Assembly: GCF_000146185.1 (NCBI RefSeq)
Contig: NC_012778.1
Location: forward strand, 1,495,001 to 1,559,000
Source: [Eubacterium] eligens ATCC 27750
Lineage (GTDB): Bacteria; Bacillota; Clostridia; Lachnospirales; Lachnospiraceae
Direction of reading: 5' to 3'
Length of the DNA stretch: 64,000 nt
Each line of letters opens with the position of its first letter. Positions within the stretch are counted from its first letter, which is position 1. A program made the position numbers and the translations under genes. Shown here in pieces: positions 9,708 through 18,781 of this stretch. Under the pieces are notes generated by a model. That model did no database searches and was not told where the DNA came from. It worked only from the letters and a program-made list of their open reading frames with translations.

Positions 9708-12062
9708 TTAACGCATTAATGCCTGTGCAAATACTTCAATAGCATTATTCACATATATTATATTCATCCCTTCAGTTATCTCTGTGTCAAGTTCTTCAAC
9801 ATCCGACCTGTTATCCCGAGGTACAAAAACATTTGTTATACCCGCTGTCTTACTTGCAAGAAGCTTTTCTTTAAGACCTCCTATCGGAAGAACCTTACCT
9901 CTTAATGTAAGCTCTCCAGTCATTGCAACATCTGCTCTTACAGGAATTCCAGTAACCGCAGACAATACTGCCGTTGCCATTGTAATGCCAGCAGAAGGTC
10001 CGTCTTTCGGAGTTGCACCCTCTGGTATATGAAGATGGAATGCATGATTCTGGAAATATTCAGCATCCACTTTATATCTGCCTTTTTCTGTTACTGATCT
10101 GATATAAGAAACAGCTATGCTTGCTGATTCTTTCATTACATCACCCATGTTACCTGTAAGCTTGAACTCGCCTTTGCCCGGCATTGTTATAACCTCTATC
10201 TCAAGAGTATCTCCACCTGCCTGTGTCCATGCAAGCCCTCTTACTATACCAACTTCACCCTTTGTATTCTTTTTGTCCGGTCTGTATTTAACTTTTCCAA
10301 GATAATCTGTAATATTCTTATCAGATATATTAACTGTTTTCTTTACAGTCTTATCTCTTGTTCCATCAGATGTGAACACTCCGGCTTTGTATAATTCTCT
10401 AACCGCTTTTCTTACAATCTTTGCAATCTGCCTTTCAAGACCTCTCACACCAGCTTCTCTTGTATACGAATTAATAATTGTTCTTATAACTTTATCAGTG
10501 AACTTTACATCAGATACAAGCAGACCATTCTCTTTAATCTGTTTCTTAATAAGGTGTTCCTTAGCAATATGAAACTTTTCATTAGCTGTGTATGAACCAA
10601 CTTCAATAATTTCCATTCTGTCAAGCAATGGACGGCTTATATTAGACAGATCATTAGCTGTTGCAATAAAAAGCACATTTGACAAATCAACCGGCATCTC
10701 TATATAGTGGTCGACAAAATTAACATTCTGTTCGCTGTCTAATACTTCAAGAAGTGCAGCTGATGTATCGCCCTTATAATCACTGCTTATCTTATCTATC
10801 TCATCAAGAAGCATAAGAGGATTATTAACTCCGGCACTCTTAAGTCCCTCAATAATTCTTCCAGGCATAGCTCCAATATATGTTTTCCTGTGTCCTCTTA
10901 TCTCAGCCTCATCTCTTACACCACCCAGACAGATTCTTACATACTCCTTGCCAAGTGCCTTTGCAACTGATCTTGCTATAGATGTCTTACCTGTTCCCGG
11001 AGGTCCTGCAAGACATATGACAGGTGCTTTTCCACTACCTGTTATGTTTCTTACCGCAAGTGATTCCAGAATTCTTTCCTTAATATCTTTCATTCCATAG
11101 TGGTCCGAATCAAGCACTTTTGCAGCATTATCTATATCTTTGTTATCTTCAGTCGACACATTCCATGGTAATTCAAGACATGTCTCTATATATGTTCTCT
11201 CAACATTAGCCTCAGCATTATTACCAGCAAGTGATTTCAGTCTCTTAATCTCCCTTTTTAGCTTATCCTTTACATACTGCGGTGAATCAAGCTTTTCAAC
11301 GTCCGCCTCATATTCTTCAGCCTCTGTTATGGTTCCTCCATCAAGTTCTTCATTAATCGCTGCAAGTTCTTCTCTTAATATGTAATCCTTCTGGTTCTTA
11401 TCTACTCTTTCTCTTACAATATTGCCAAGTTCTTCTTTAATAGTATAAGCATTTATCTCATTTACAAGCAATGTTGCAGCAAATGTATACATCTGCTCAT
11501 AGTCTTCTGCCTCCAGAAACTGCTGTCTTTTATCAAAATCCATCATAAATTCCTGAGCAAATTCCGTCATCAGTTTTTCTGCATCATTATAAGAAAGCCA
11601 TCTCTTGACTGTATCCTTTGCAAACTTCGGATTAACATGTGCATACTGTGTCAAAAGTTCTCTCATTCCTACAATTATAGCTCTCGACACCATTTTATCA
11701 GGCTTCTCAAATCCTTGCATAACACTTACATCAGCAAGCATCATTCCTGACGCTTCTTCAAATCTATTTACAAGTGCCTTTTCAAGCCCTTCTACCTGAA
11801 CCCTTAAAATTTTGCCTGGCATCTTTATTATCTGTTTTATCTTAGCAATTGTTCCTACTGTATATAAATCTGCTATCCCTGGTTCGCTCACCTGCGAATC
11901 TCTCTGTGTTACAAGATATATAAGTTCATCAGCTGCCATACTTGCTTCTACAGCTTTTACAGACTTCTTTCTGCTCACATCAAAGTGCATTACCATCCCC
12001 GGAAAAACAGTGACATTTCTTAATGGAATAGCTGGATAATGTCTATCATATTTGTTACTCAT
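9708..12062 (-). CDS. lon: ATP-dependent protease Lon (LonA type)
   Basis: A 784-residue cytoplasmic ATP-dependent serine protease. The N-terminal substrate-binding domain (about 10-200, IPLRNVTVFPGMV) is followed by a helical linker, the AAA+ module with Walker A GPPGTGKT and Walker B LLDEIDK, and the C-terminal protease domain. The catalytic serine is in PKDGPSAGIT (about residue 680) and the catalytic lysine in GGLKEKLLAS. AGAGAGGAATAT precedes the ATG. A strong terminator separates it from clpX upstream, so it may have its own promoter in that short gap or depend on read-through. No CIRCE or CtsR operator was recognised. Confidence 0.97.
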   Translation of the reverse strand: MSNKYDRHYPAIPLRNVTVFPGMVMHFDVSRKKSVKAVEASMAADELIYLVTQRDSQVSEPGIADLYTVGTIAKIKQIIKMPGKILRVQVEGLEKALVNRFEEASGMMLADVSVMQGFEKPDKMVSRAIIVGMRELLTQYAHVNPKFAKDTVKRWLSYNDAEKLMTEFAQEFMMDFDKRQQFLEAEDYEQMYTFAATLLVNEINAYTIKEELGNIVRERVDKNQKDYILREELAAINEELDGGTITEAEEYEADVEKLDSPQYVKDKLKREIKRLKSLAGNNAEANVERTYIETCLELPWNVSTEDNKDIDNAAKVLDSDHYGMKDIKERILESLAVRNITGSGKAPVICLAGPPGTGKTSIARSVAKALGKEYVRICLGGVRDEAEIRGHRKTYIGAMPGRIIEGLKSAGVNNPLMLLDEIDKISSDYKGDTSAALLEVLDSEQNVNFVDHYIEMPVDLSNVLFIATANDLSNISRPLLDRMEIIEVGSYTANEKFHIAKEHLIKKQIKENGLLVSDVKFTDKVIRTIINSYTREAGVRGLERQIAKIVRKAVRELYKAGVFTSDGTRDKTVKKTVNISDKNITDYLGKVKYRPDKKNTKGEVGIVRGLAWTQAGGDTLEIEVITMPGKGEFKLTGNMGDVMKESASIAVSYIRSVTEKGRYKVDAEYFQNHAFHLHIPEGATPKDGPSAGITMATAVLSAVTGIPVRADVAMTGELTLRGKVLPIGGLKEKLLASKTAGITNVFVPRDNRSDVEELDTEITEGMNIIYVNNAIEVFAQALMR

Positions 12063-12078
12063 ATATTCCTCTCTATCT

Positions 12079-12109
12079 AAAAAACGGACCGTCCATCATG
12101 AACAGCCCG
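12079..12109 (-). terminator. Intrinsic terminator after clpX
   Basis: On the minus strand CGGGCTGTTC (12100-12109) pairs with GGACGGTCCG (12085-12094), including G-U pairs, around loop ATGAT and is followed by six U. It separates clpX from lon. Confidence 0.85.
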
Positions 12110-12124
12110 CCTGAATTAATTTCG

Positions 12125-13393
12125 TTACTGTGCTTTTTTTACAGCATCCGTTCTGTATTCTAACAGAGGCTTTGCGCTTCCTTCTACAGCTTCCTTAGTT
12201 ATTATACATTTTGATATTGTTTCATCTGACGGAATCTCATACATTACTTCATTCATGACAGATTCTAAGATTGAACGTAAGCCTCTTGCTCCTGTCTTTC
12301 TCTCAAAACTCTTATGGGCAACTGCCTCAACAGCTTCATCCGTAAACTCAAGTGCTACTTCATCAAGTCCAAAAAGTGCCTGATACTGCTTTATAATAGC
12401 ATTCTTAGGCTCTTTTAGAATTCTCACAAGTGCTTCCTCATCAAGTGAATCTAATGAAACAACAACCGGAACTCGGCCTACAAACTCAGGAATAAGACCG
12501 AATTTGATAAGATCCTGTGGAAGTGCCTTATGGAACATCTCTCCAACATCGTCGTTGCTCTTTTCCTTAAGTTCAGAGTTGAAACCAATTGAACTCTTAT
12601 CCATTCTTGATTCAATAATCTTCTCGAGTCCGTCAAATGCACCACCACATATGAAAAGAATATTAGTTGTATCAATTGGAATAAGCTCCTGCTGTGGATG
12701 CTTTCTTCCTCCCTGTGGTGGAACTGATGCTATTGTTCCCTCTAATATCTTAAGAAGAGCCTGCTGTACGCCCTCGCCAGATACATCTCTTGTTATGGAA
12801 ACATTTTCTGACTTCTTAGTAATCTTATCTATCTCATCAATATATATAATACCATATTGTGCTTTTTCAACATCATAATCCGCAGCCTGAATAAGCTTCA
12901 AAAGGATATTCTCAACATCCTCACCTACATATCCGGCTTCCGTAAGAGTTGTAGCATCTGCAATTGCAAAAGGTACATTAAGAAGCCTTGCAAGATTCTG
13001 TGCAAGAAATGTCTTTCCTGAACCTGTTGGTCCAAGCATAAGAATATTACTCTTCTGTAACTCTACATCCAGATCAGACTGTGACATTATCCTCTTATAA
13101 TGATTATATACAGCAACCGCAAGAACCTTCTTTGCTTCATCCTGTCCTATAACATAATCATCAAGAAATTCTTTTATCTGCTTTGGCTTAAGCAGGTTGA
13201 TATTCATTCCATCAACCACTTCTTTTGCATCTGCCTCTGTTTCAAACTCTTCATCAAGGATATCGCTGCATATTTCTACACATTCATCACAAATGTAAAC
13301 GCCATTATGTCCTGCGATCAGCTTTTTAACCTGATCCTGTGTCTTATTACAGAATGAGCATCTAAGCTTCTCGTCAATATTTCTGCCTGCCAT
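12125..13393 (-). CDS. clpX: ClpX, ATPase subunit of ClpXP protease
   Basis: A 422-residue AAA+ unfoldase that feeds substrates to ClpP. The N-terminal C4 zinc finger (C12, C15 and CDEC later) binds adaptors. Walker A is GPTGSGKT, the pore loop is GYVGED, and Walker B is YIDEIDKI. The ATG at 13393 is chosen because GGAGG lies five bases upstream; the longer frame begins with a TTG that overlaps that site. clpP lies immediately upstream but a hairpin separates them. Confidence 0.97.
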   Translation of the reverse strand: MAGRNIDEKLRCSFCNKTQDQVKKLIAGHNGVYICDECVEICSDILDEEFETEADAKEVVDGMNINLLKPKQIKEFLDDYVIGQDEAKKVLAVAVYNHYKRIMSQSDLDVELQKSNILMLGPTGSGKTFLAQNLARLLNVPFAIADATTLTEAGYVGEDVENILLKLIQAADYDVEKAQYGIIYIDEIDKITKKSENVSITRDVSGEGVQQALLKILEGTIASVPPQGGRKHPQQELIPIDTTNILFICGGAFDGLEKIIESRMDKSSIGFNSELKEKSNDDVGEMFHKALPQDLIKFGLIPEFVGRVPVVVSLDSLDEEALVRILKEPKNAIIKQYQALFGLDEVALEFTDEAVEAVAHKSFERKTGARGLRSILESVMNEVMYEIPSDETISKCIITKEAVEGSAKPLLEYRTDAVKKAQ

Positions 13394-13445
13394 ACTATCC
13401 TCCAAATCACTATAAATCCTTTAAATAAAGGTTCGCTTATCACAC

Positions 13446-13492
13446 AAAAACAAGGGAGACACCTGCAAATGTATTATCTGCAGGCATCTTCC
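13446..13492 (-). terminator. Terminator between clpP and clpX
   Basis: On the minus strand CCTGCA (13479-13484) pairs with TGCAGG (13462-13467), with further AGA/TCT and GG/CC pairs outside, followed by a U-rich tract. The stem is interrupted, so read-through into clpX is likely. Confidence 0.6.
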
Positions 13493-13508
13493 TTATCATA
13501 AGCAATTA

Positions 13509-14090
13509 TTATCTCTTCTCTACAACACTGTCGATAAGTCCATATGCAACAGCTTCCTGTGCTGTCATATAGTTATCTCTCTCTGTGTCGCGTGAAATCT
13601 CTTCAACTGACTTGCCAGTATTAGCTGCCAGTATTTCGTTTAACTTATTTCTTGTCTTAAGTATATTCTCAGCAACGATTCTGATTTCAGTTTCCTGACC
13701 TCTTGCACCACCTGATGGCTGATGAATCATAATCTCTGCATTAGGAAGAGCAAGTCTCTTTCCCTTAGCACCGCCTGAAAGAAGGAATGCACCCATACTT
13801 GCAGCCATACCTATACAGATTGTAGAAACATCACACTTGATGTACTGCATTGTATCATATATAGCAAATCCTGCTGATACAGAACCTCCCGGGCTGTTAA
13901 TGTAGAAATGTATATCCTTGCTCGGATCTTCTGCTTCAAGGAATAACATCTGCGCTACCACAAGATTAGCAGAAACATCTGTTACCTCTTCTCCTAAGAA
14001 TATAATTCTGTCTTTAAGCAGACGTGAATAAATATCATATGATCTTTCGCCTCTGCTGTTCTGTTCAATGACATAAGGTACAAAACTCAT
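13509..14090 (-). CDS. clpP: ClpP, proteolytic subunit of Clp protease
   Basis: A 193-residue serine protease that forms the tetradecameric barrel of ClpXP and ClpAP. The catalytic triad is visible: S98 in [10 protein letters not shown]123 in MIHQPSGG and D172 in [14 protein letters not shown] marks the oxyanion region. Length and motifs are typical. It sits between tig and clpX, the usual order in Firmicutes, so trigger factor, ClpP and ClpX are likely co-regulated. Confidence 0.98.
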   Translation of the reverse strand: MSFVPYVIEQNSRGERSYDIYSRLLKDRIIFLGEEVTDVSANLVVAQMLFLEAEDPSKDIHFYINSPGGSVSAGFAIYDTMQYIKCDVSTICIGMAASMGAFLLSGGAKGKRLALPNAEIMIHQPSGGARGQETEIRIVAENILKTRNKLNEILAANTGKSVEEISRDTERDNYMTAQEAVAYGLIDSVVEKR

Positions 14091-14132
14091 TACACAACCT
14101 CCAATATACTAAAATGTTTCTTTAAGATTCAA

Positions 14133-15422
14133 TTACTTTTCAACAACTGATCCTACGATAACATCTACAGCCTTCTGAATTGCAAGATCTTCCTTAATCT
14201 GCTTCTTCTCATAGTCTCCCATGAATTCCTTAATCTGATCAAGTTCCATCTTGTATGCTTCAGCCATCTTCTTTAACTCTGCTTCGAAATCTTCGTCTGA
14301 AGTCTCAATATTCTCAGCCTTAACAACTGCTTCAAGAACAAGTCTTGACTGAATTCTCTTAACAGCCTCCGGCTTCATTTCTTCCATAATCTTATCAGCT
14401 GTCATGCCTGTGTACTGGAAGTACTGCTCAACTGATAATCCCTGCTGCTGTAATCTCTGAGCGAAATCCTCAACCATTCTGTTAACCTGTGTATCAACCA
14501 TAGCATCTGGAATATCCATCTTAGAGTCTTCAATAATCTTAGCGATTGCTTCGTCTTCCTGCTTAGCCTTAGCTTCTCTTGACTTTCTGTCAGCAATCTT
14601 TTTCTTTAAATCATCCTTATATTCAGCAATTGTATCAAAATCAGATACATCCTGAGCAAATTCATCATTAAGCTCTGGAAGCTGCTTCTCCTTAATTTCC
14701 TTAACAGAAACCTTAAACATAGCTGGCTTACCCTTAAGATCATCTACATGATACTCTTCTGGGAATGTAACATTGATTTCTTTCTCATCACCGATATTCA
14801 TACCGATAATCTGATCCTCGAATGTATCAATGAATGAATGAGATCCGATTGTAAGTGGGTAATCTGTTCCCTTTCCACCTTCAAATGCAACACCATCAAC
14901 AAATCCTTCGAAATCAATAACTGTATTATCGCCATCCTTAACAGCTCTGTCTGTTACAGCTACTGTTCTTGAATTCTGATCCTGTACTCTCTTTAACTCT
15001 TCTTCAACATCAGCATCTGTTGCTTCTGTATCAGCCTTAGTTACCTCAACACCCTTGTACTGTCCAAGTTCAACTTCTGGCTTAGTAGCAACAACAGCTT
15101 CGAAGATAAATGGCTTTCCAGCCTCTAACTGTGTTACATTGATCTTAGGCTGTGAAACAAGTTCAAGACCGCACTCATCAGCAGCCTTAGCATATGCATC
15201 TGGAATGATTGAATTAGCAGCATCTTCGTAGAATACTTCTGCGCCATACATCTTCTCAATCATCTTTCTAGGTGCTTTACCTTTTCTGAAACCAGGAAGG
15301 CTGATCTTGCTCTTATTCTTATTATATGCAGTATTAAGACCTGCCTCAAACTCCTCAGCAGTAGACTCAATAACAAGTTTAACCATATTCTTCTCTTCTA
15401 AATTCTCAACTGTGAAACTCAT
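14133..15422 (-). CDS. tig: Trigger factor
   Basis: A 429-residue ribosome-associated chaperone with peptidyl-prolyl isomerase activity. The ribosome-docking loop is GFRKGKAPRKMIEKMYG (about 45-60). The FKBP-like domain follows (about 160-245, containing TVIDFEGFVDG and GSHSFIDTFE), then the helical C-terminal arms. AGGAGGATT precedes the ATG. A -10 TATAAT lies about 60 bases upstream, just past the SASP terminator. It heads the tig-clpP-clpX cluster. Confidence 0.97.
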   Translation of the reverse strand: MSFTVENLEEKNMVKLVIESTAEEFEAGLNTAYNKNKSKISLPGFRKGKAPRKMIEKMYGAEVFYEDAANSIIPDAYAKAADECGLELVSQPKINVTQLEAGKPFIFEAVVATKPEVELGQYKGVEVTKADTEATDADVEEELKRVQDQNSRTVAVTDRAVKDGDNTVIDFEGFVDGVAFEGGKGTDYPLTIGSHSFIDTFEDQIIGMNIGDEKEINVTFPEEYHVDDLKGKPAMFKVSVKEIKEKQLPELNDEFAQDVSDFDTIAEYKDDLKKKIADRKSREAKAKQEDEAIAKIIEDSKMDIPDAMVDTQVNRMVEDFAQRLQQQGLSVEQYFQYTGMTADKIMEEMKPEAVKRIQSRLVLEAVVKAENIETSDEDFEAELKKMAEAYKMELDQIKEFMGDYEKKQIKEDLAIQKAVDVIVGSVVEK

Positions 15423-15479
15423 TATAAATTAATCCTCCTATGAAATATGTATTGTTACTATCGTACAACATACCCACGA

Positions 15480-15485
15480 ATTATA
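15480..15485 (-). promoter_or_regulatory. Probable -10 box of tig
   Basis: TATAAT on the minus strand, with no convincing -35 at 16-18 bases. Start of transcription would be near 15473, about 50 bases before the tig ATG. Confidence 0.4.
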
Positions 15486-15519
15486 ACACAACTGTTTTTA
15501 GATTACCAGTACTATTTTT

Positions 15520-15583
15520 AAAAAATAAAAGATAGGGCTGCAATCTTTATATTTGCTAAGAAATATGTGGATTACAACCCTAT
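15520..15583 (-). terminator. Strong terminator after SASP gene
   Basis: A 14-bp stem (15570-15583 with 15532-15545, two or three G-U pairs) is capped by an inner ATATTT/AAATAT helix and followed by a U-rich tract. It insulates the tig-clpP-clpX genes from the SASP gene. Confidence 0.9.
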
Positions 15584-15623
15584 TTATTACTTAAGATAAA
15601 TCATTTTTTCACATCCCAGATGA

Positions 15624-15833
15624 TTACTTACCGCTCATCTGCTCTTCCTGTCTTCTGATCATCTCTTTTACCATGTTACCACCAACTGAACCAGCTTCTG
15701 CTGATGTGAGGTCTCCATTGTAACCATCCTTTAAATTAACGCCAATTTCTGAAGCAACCTCCATCTTGAATCTGTCAAGTGCGTTCTGTGCTTCCTTCTT
15801 AGTCTTATAATTAGAACTTGTTGATTTAGCCAT
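15624..15833 (-). CDS. Alpha/beta-type small acid-soluble spore protein
   Basis: A 69-residue DNA-binding protein that coats and protects DNA in the dormant spore core. The GPR protease cleavage region is KMEVASEIGV (about 23-32), and the second conserved block GGNMVKEMIRRQEEQM lies near the C-terminus. The ATG at 15833 is chosen because AAGGAGG lies six bases upstream; the longer open frame has no such site. Its presence implies a sporulating ancestor or organism. It is monocistronic, with a strong terminator downstream and a 20-bp perfect palindrome in its leader. Confidence 0.93.
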   Translation of the reverse strand: MAKSTSSNYKTKKEAQNALDRFKMEVASEIGVNLKDGYNGDLTSAEAGSVGGNMVKEMIRRQEEQMSGK

Positions 15834-15874
15834 AATAAGCCTCCTTATTAAACACATTTTAGGTTTAAGCCGAA

Positions 15875-15894
15875 AAGTTATGGCGCCATAACTT
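15875..15894. repeat. Perfect 20-bp palindrome in SASP leader
   Basis: AAGTTATGG-CG-CCATAACTT reads identically on both strands. It lies between a possible sigma-G -10 and the ribosome binding site, so in RNA it would fold at the very 5' end of the transcript, where it could stabilise a spore mRNA. It could instead be an operator. Confidence 0.6.
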
Positions 15895-15907
15895 ATCGTC
15901 TTGATAT

Positions 15908-15914
15908 TATTATG
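15908..15914 (-). promoter_or_regulatory. Possible sigma-G-type -10 of SASP gene
   Basis: CATAATA on the minus strand fits the CATWMTA form used by forespore sigma-G promoters. I could not find a clean GMATR -35 at 17-18 bases, so the assignment rests mainly on the gene being a SASP. Confidence 0.3.
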
Positions 15915-15966
15915 TATCTGTTAATTCTGATTATTATGACATATTCTGGCTGTTAATTATTAGTAG

Positions 15967-17079
15967 TTATTTTTTTGTTTCTGCTTCTAAATTTTTCTCT
16001 GATTCAGGAATTATATTCTTATATACATATATTTCGTCATAAACCGGTGCCCATTTATATGTAGCCCCGCCTGTGCAGAATACATAAGCATGCCCTTTAT
16101 TAGTGACCGCATAGCTTACAAGACAGCTTCCTGCCTGGCTGATAAATCCTGTCTTGCCACCTTTAACAATAACCCCGGGTGCTTCATTGCCATATATCCT
16201 TGAATACATTGTACTTGTAAGCTGTATTCCATCTGGATGCTGTGCTGTTGCTTTGGTTTTATACTGATATGTTCCAAGCACTTTTGCCCTTAGTTCATCC
16301 CTCATTGCATACTCCATTATCATAGCCATCTCTGCAGGAGTTGTATACTGTTCCTCGTCATAAAGTCCTGTAGGGTTTGCAAATCGTGTATGTTTTAAAC
16401 CAAGTTCATTACATTTTGCATTCATCAGCTTAGCAAATTCTTCATTAGAACCTGCAACCATTATTGCAAGTGCCTCTGCCGCATCAGCACCTGACGGAAG
16501 TATCAATCCATAAAGTAAATCTTCCACATCAACAGTCTCTCCATCAAGAAATCCTGCTACAGAAGCTTCTTCCCTGAATAATCTGTTAAGCATTTCAAAT
16601 CCAAAAGTATATGTCTGTGGAATCTTATCTATATTATCAGTTACAACTATAAGAGTCATTACCTTTGTCATAGACGCCGGATACATTCTGGTATCTGCCT
16701 GTTTTCCTGCAATTATTTTATGATTATCAACATCTAAAAGAGCAGCATATGGCGAAGAAACCTTACTTTCAGATGTAAGATCAAAATAATCAGATGCCAT
16801 CTGGGCATATATAAGAGGCGGCTCTGTAGGCTTCTCTGTTTCTTCCTCTGGCTGTGTTTCACTAATCACATCCGATGCAAATGCTTCCTTCTGTTTAAAT
16901 GTTTTCTTTATTCCTGAAACAGAATTGATAATAATAACAGCAAGTATAATCGCAATAACCATTAAAGCCGTTATCATAATTCTTCTTCTTAAAATCTGCT
17001 GTCTTTTCTTCTTCATCAACAGCATTTTTCTTTTTCTGTTGCGGCGTATTTTTTCTTCATCATAATTATCGAATCCCAT
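15967..17079 (-). CDS. D-alanyl-D-alanine carboxypeptidase-like protein (peptidase S11)
   Basis: 370 residues with a basic cytoplasmic N-terminus (KRKMLLMKKKRQQ), one membrane anchor (about 34-53), a Glu/Pro-rich linker and an extracytoplasmic penicillin-binding domain. Active-site motifs: SMTK at 136-139, KTG at 309-311 (VKGGKTGF). The second motif reads SGA (196-198) in place of the usual SxN. The enzyme would trim the terminal D-Ala from peptidoglycan. Unlike classical DacF/DacA it is anchored at its N-terminus and lacks an obvious C-terminal amphipathic anchor. The odd second motif may mark an S11 subgroup of clostridia. Confidence 0.85.
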   Translation of the reverse strand: MGFDNYDEEKIRRNRKRKMLLMKKKRQQILRRRIMITALMVIAIILAVIIINSVSGIKKTFKQKEAFASDVISETQPEEETEKPTEPPLIYAQMASDYFDLTSESKVSSPYAALLDVDNHKIIAGKQADTRMYPASMTKVMTLIVVTDNIDKIPQTYTFGFEMLNRLFREEASVAGFLDGETVDVEDLLYGLILPSGADAAEALAIMVAGSNEEFAKLMNAKCNELGLKHTRFANPTGLYDEEQYTTPAEMAMIMEYAMRDELRAKVLGTYQYKTKATAQHPDGIQLTSTMYSRIYGNEAPGVIVKGGKTGFISQAGSCLVSYAVTNKGHAYVFCTGGATYKWAPVYDEIYVYKNIIPESEKNLEAETKK

Positions 17080-17099
17080 CGTAATTTCTCTCCCTCATA

Positions 17100-17648
17100 C
17101 TAAATATACTGGGTAGAAGCTTTTAATTTTTCTGCCAGTTCTTCCCCTTTGATAAGTCTTACAAGTTCGAGTCCCAAATCAATAGATGTTCCCATTCCTC
17201 TTGATGTTGTAATATTACCATCTGTAACAACGCGCTCAGGAGCTGTAACTACAGTTGCACCATTTAACTGATCTTCAAATCCAGGAAATGCCATTGCTTT
17301 CTTTCCATCAAGAAGTCCGAGATTTCCCAGAACCGAAGGTGCTGCACATATGGCTGCAATTCTGTTATTCTTCTTATTGTATTCTTTAAGAAGTTCCAGT
17401 AAATCCTTGCAATCATAATATGACTTATGACCCGGACCACCCGGAAGGAATAATAGTTCATCTCCTTCAAATACATATTCATCCAAAAGCTCATCAGCCT
17501 GAACAATTACCCCCTGAGCACTTTTTACATTAATGTCACCTGTTATTGATATCACATCTGTCTTAATATCCGCTCTTCTTAATATATCTACAACTGCAAG
17601 TGCTTCTACCGTTTCAAAACCATCTGTAAGAAATGCACATACCTTCAT
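17100..17648 (-). CDS. DJ-1/PfpI family protein
   Basis: 182 residues of the DJ-1 type glutamine-amidotransferase-like fold. The nucleophile-elbow cysteine is C101 in AAICAAPSVLG, and the supporting glutamate is E15 in DGFETVEALAVVD; both are the residues expected for DJ-1 proteins (TIGR01383). Proposed roles in the family include deglycation, stress protection and thiazole-related functions, so no precise role is given. The ATG at 17648 follows GGAGGAAATAATTG. It ends 20 bases before the carboxypeptidase gene, so the two may be co-transcribed. Confidence 0.88.
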   Translation of the reverse strand: MKVCAFLTDGFETVEALAVVDILRRADIKTDVISITGDINVKSAQGVIVQADELLDEYVFEGDELLFLPGGPGHKSYYDCKDLLELLKEYNKKNNRIAAICAAPSVLGNLGLLDGKKAMAFPGFEDQLNGATVVTAPERVVTDGNITTSRGMGTSIDLGLELVRLIKGEELAEKLKASTQYI

Positions 17649-17749
17649 CAATTATTTCCTCCGCTCGAAAAAATATACATACGAGTTGATTATACAACAT
17701 TTTTTTATTTTTACAAACTTATATTTTACAAAATATTAATATTAATGTA

Positions 17750-17778
17750 TTGTAGTTTTAAAAACTATGTGTTATCAT
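17750..17778 (+). promoter_or_regulatory. Sigma-A promoter of degV
   Basis: TTGTAG (17750-17755) and TATCAT (17773-17778) separated by 17 bases, about 50 bases before the degV ATG. Confidence 0.55.
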
Positions 17779-17828
17779 TTCAATTAACAAAACAAATCGT
17801 TTTTACAACGCGGAGGATAATATATATT

Positions 17829-18728
17829 ATGTTTGATATAATCACTGATTCAGCCTGCGATATTGTTAGAGAATATGCAGAGACACACAATCTTAAGCTT
17901 GTACCTCTCTACACAACATTTGATGGTGTTAATTATCTTAAAGAACAATATGACATTACTCACGATGAATTCTATAGAAGAATGACTGACGAAGGTGCAT
18001 TCCCTAAGTCCTCTCTTCCAAGTGTACAGGATTTTGTTGATGCTATTATGCCAAGTGTGGAAGCTGGCAGACCTGCTATTGTATGTACAATTACATCATA
18101 CTTCTCAGGATCTTATAACTCAGCCTGCACAGCTAAGGATATTATATTAGAAGATCATCCTGATGCTAAGGTTACAGTTATTAATTCACTGCTTAACTCA
18201 GCATCATTTTCACTCTTCATATATCAGGCTCTGCAGATGAGAAAAGCAGGATATTCATATGAGGATACAATCAAGGTTCTTGAAGCTTTAAGAAACGATG
18301 GCCGAATAATGTTTACAACAGAATCACTTGAATACTTAAGTAAAGGCGGGCGTCTTGCCAAGACAGCAATTACAATCACAAGCAAATTAAGCCTCCGTCC
18401 TATCATCGTTATGAAAGAAGGAGAAATCGGACTTGGTGGATTTACACGAACAAGAAATAAGGGTAAATCTAATGTTATTGACATGATTCAGAAATACATT
18501 GAATCAAAGGGAATGCCGATTGAGAACTGGGATATCACTGTTGGTTACTGTACTAACCTGGAAGAAGCTGAAAAATACAGAGATGATGTTGAAGCACAAC
18601 TTGGTGTGAAGCTTCTCGAAAGACGCGAAGATTTCAAGACAAGAATCAGTATTATCTCTGGCTGCCATACAGGTCCTTACGCATTAGGAATTGCATGCAT
18701 TCCTAAGTACACTACTATCAGATTATAA
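17829..18728 (+). CDS. DegV family fatty-acid-binding protein
   Basis: 299 residues, full length for the DegV/FakB family. The N-terminal motif MFDIITDSACDI, the TITSYFSGSYNSA segment and SLEYLSKGGRLAKT correspond to the conserved fatty-acid carboxylate-binding residues. FakB proteins present fatty acids to the FakA kinase for entry into phospholipids; no fakA is in the window. The ATG at 17829 is used because GGAGG lies 12 bases upstream and homology begins there; the open frame extends 28 codons further without support. It is closed by a terminator shared with the convergent hydrolase gene. Confidence 0.9.
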   Translation: MFDIITDSACDIVREYAETHNLKLVPLYTTFDGVNYLKEQYDITHDEFYRRMTDEGAFPKSSLPSVQDFVDAIMPSVEAGRPAIVCTITSYFSGSYNSACTAKDIILEDHPDAKVTVINSLLNSASFSLFIYQALQMRKAGYSYEDTIKVLEALRNDGRIMFTTESLEYLSKGGRLAKTAITITSKLSLRPIIVMKEGEIGLGGFTRTRNKGKSNVIDMIQKYIESKGMPIENWDITVGYCTNLEEAEKYRDDVEAQLGVKLLERREDFKTRISIISGCHTGPYALGIACIPKYTTIRL

Positions 18729-18742
18729 TCAATAAAGAAATA

Positions 18743-18780
18743 AGCGGAATGGTTTGAAACTGCCATTCCGCTATTATTAA
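18743..18780. terminator. Terminator after degV, shared with hydrolase gene
   Basis: AGCGGAATGG (18743-18752) pairs with CCATTCCGCT (18763-18772) around a 10-base loop, followed by ATTATT. The U tract is weak on both sides. Confidence 0.7.
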
Positions 18781-18781
18781 T

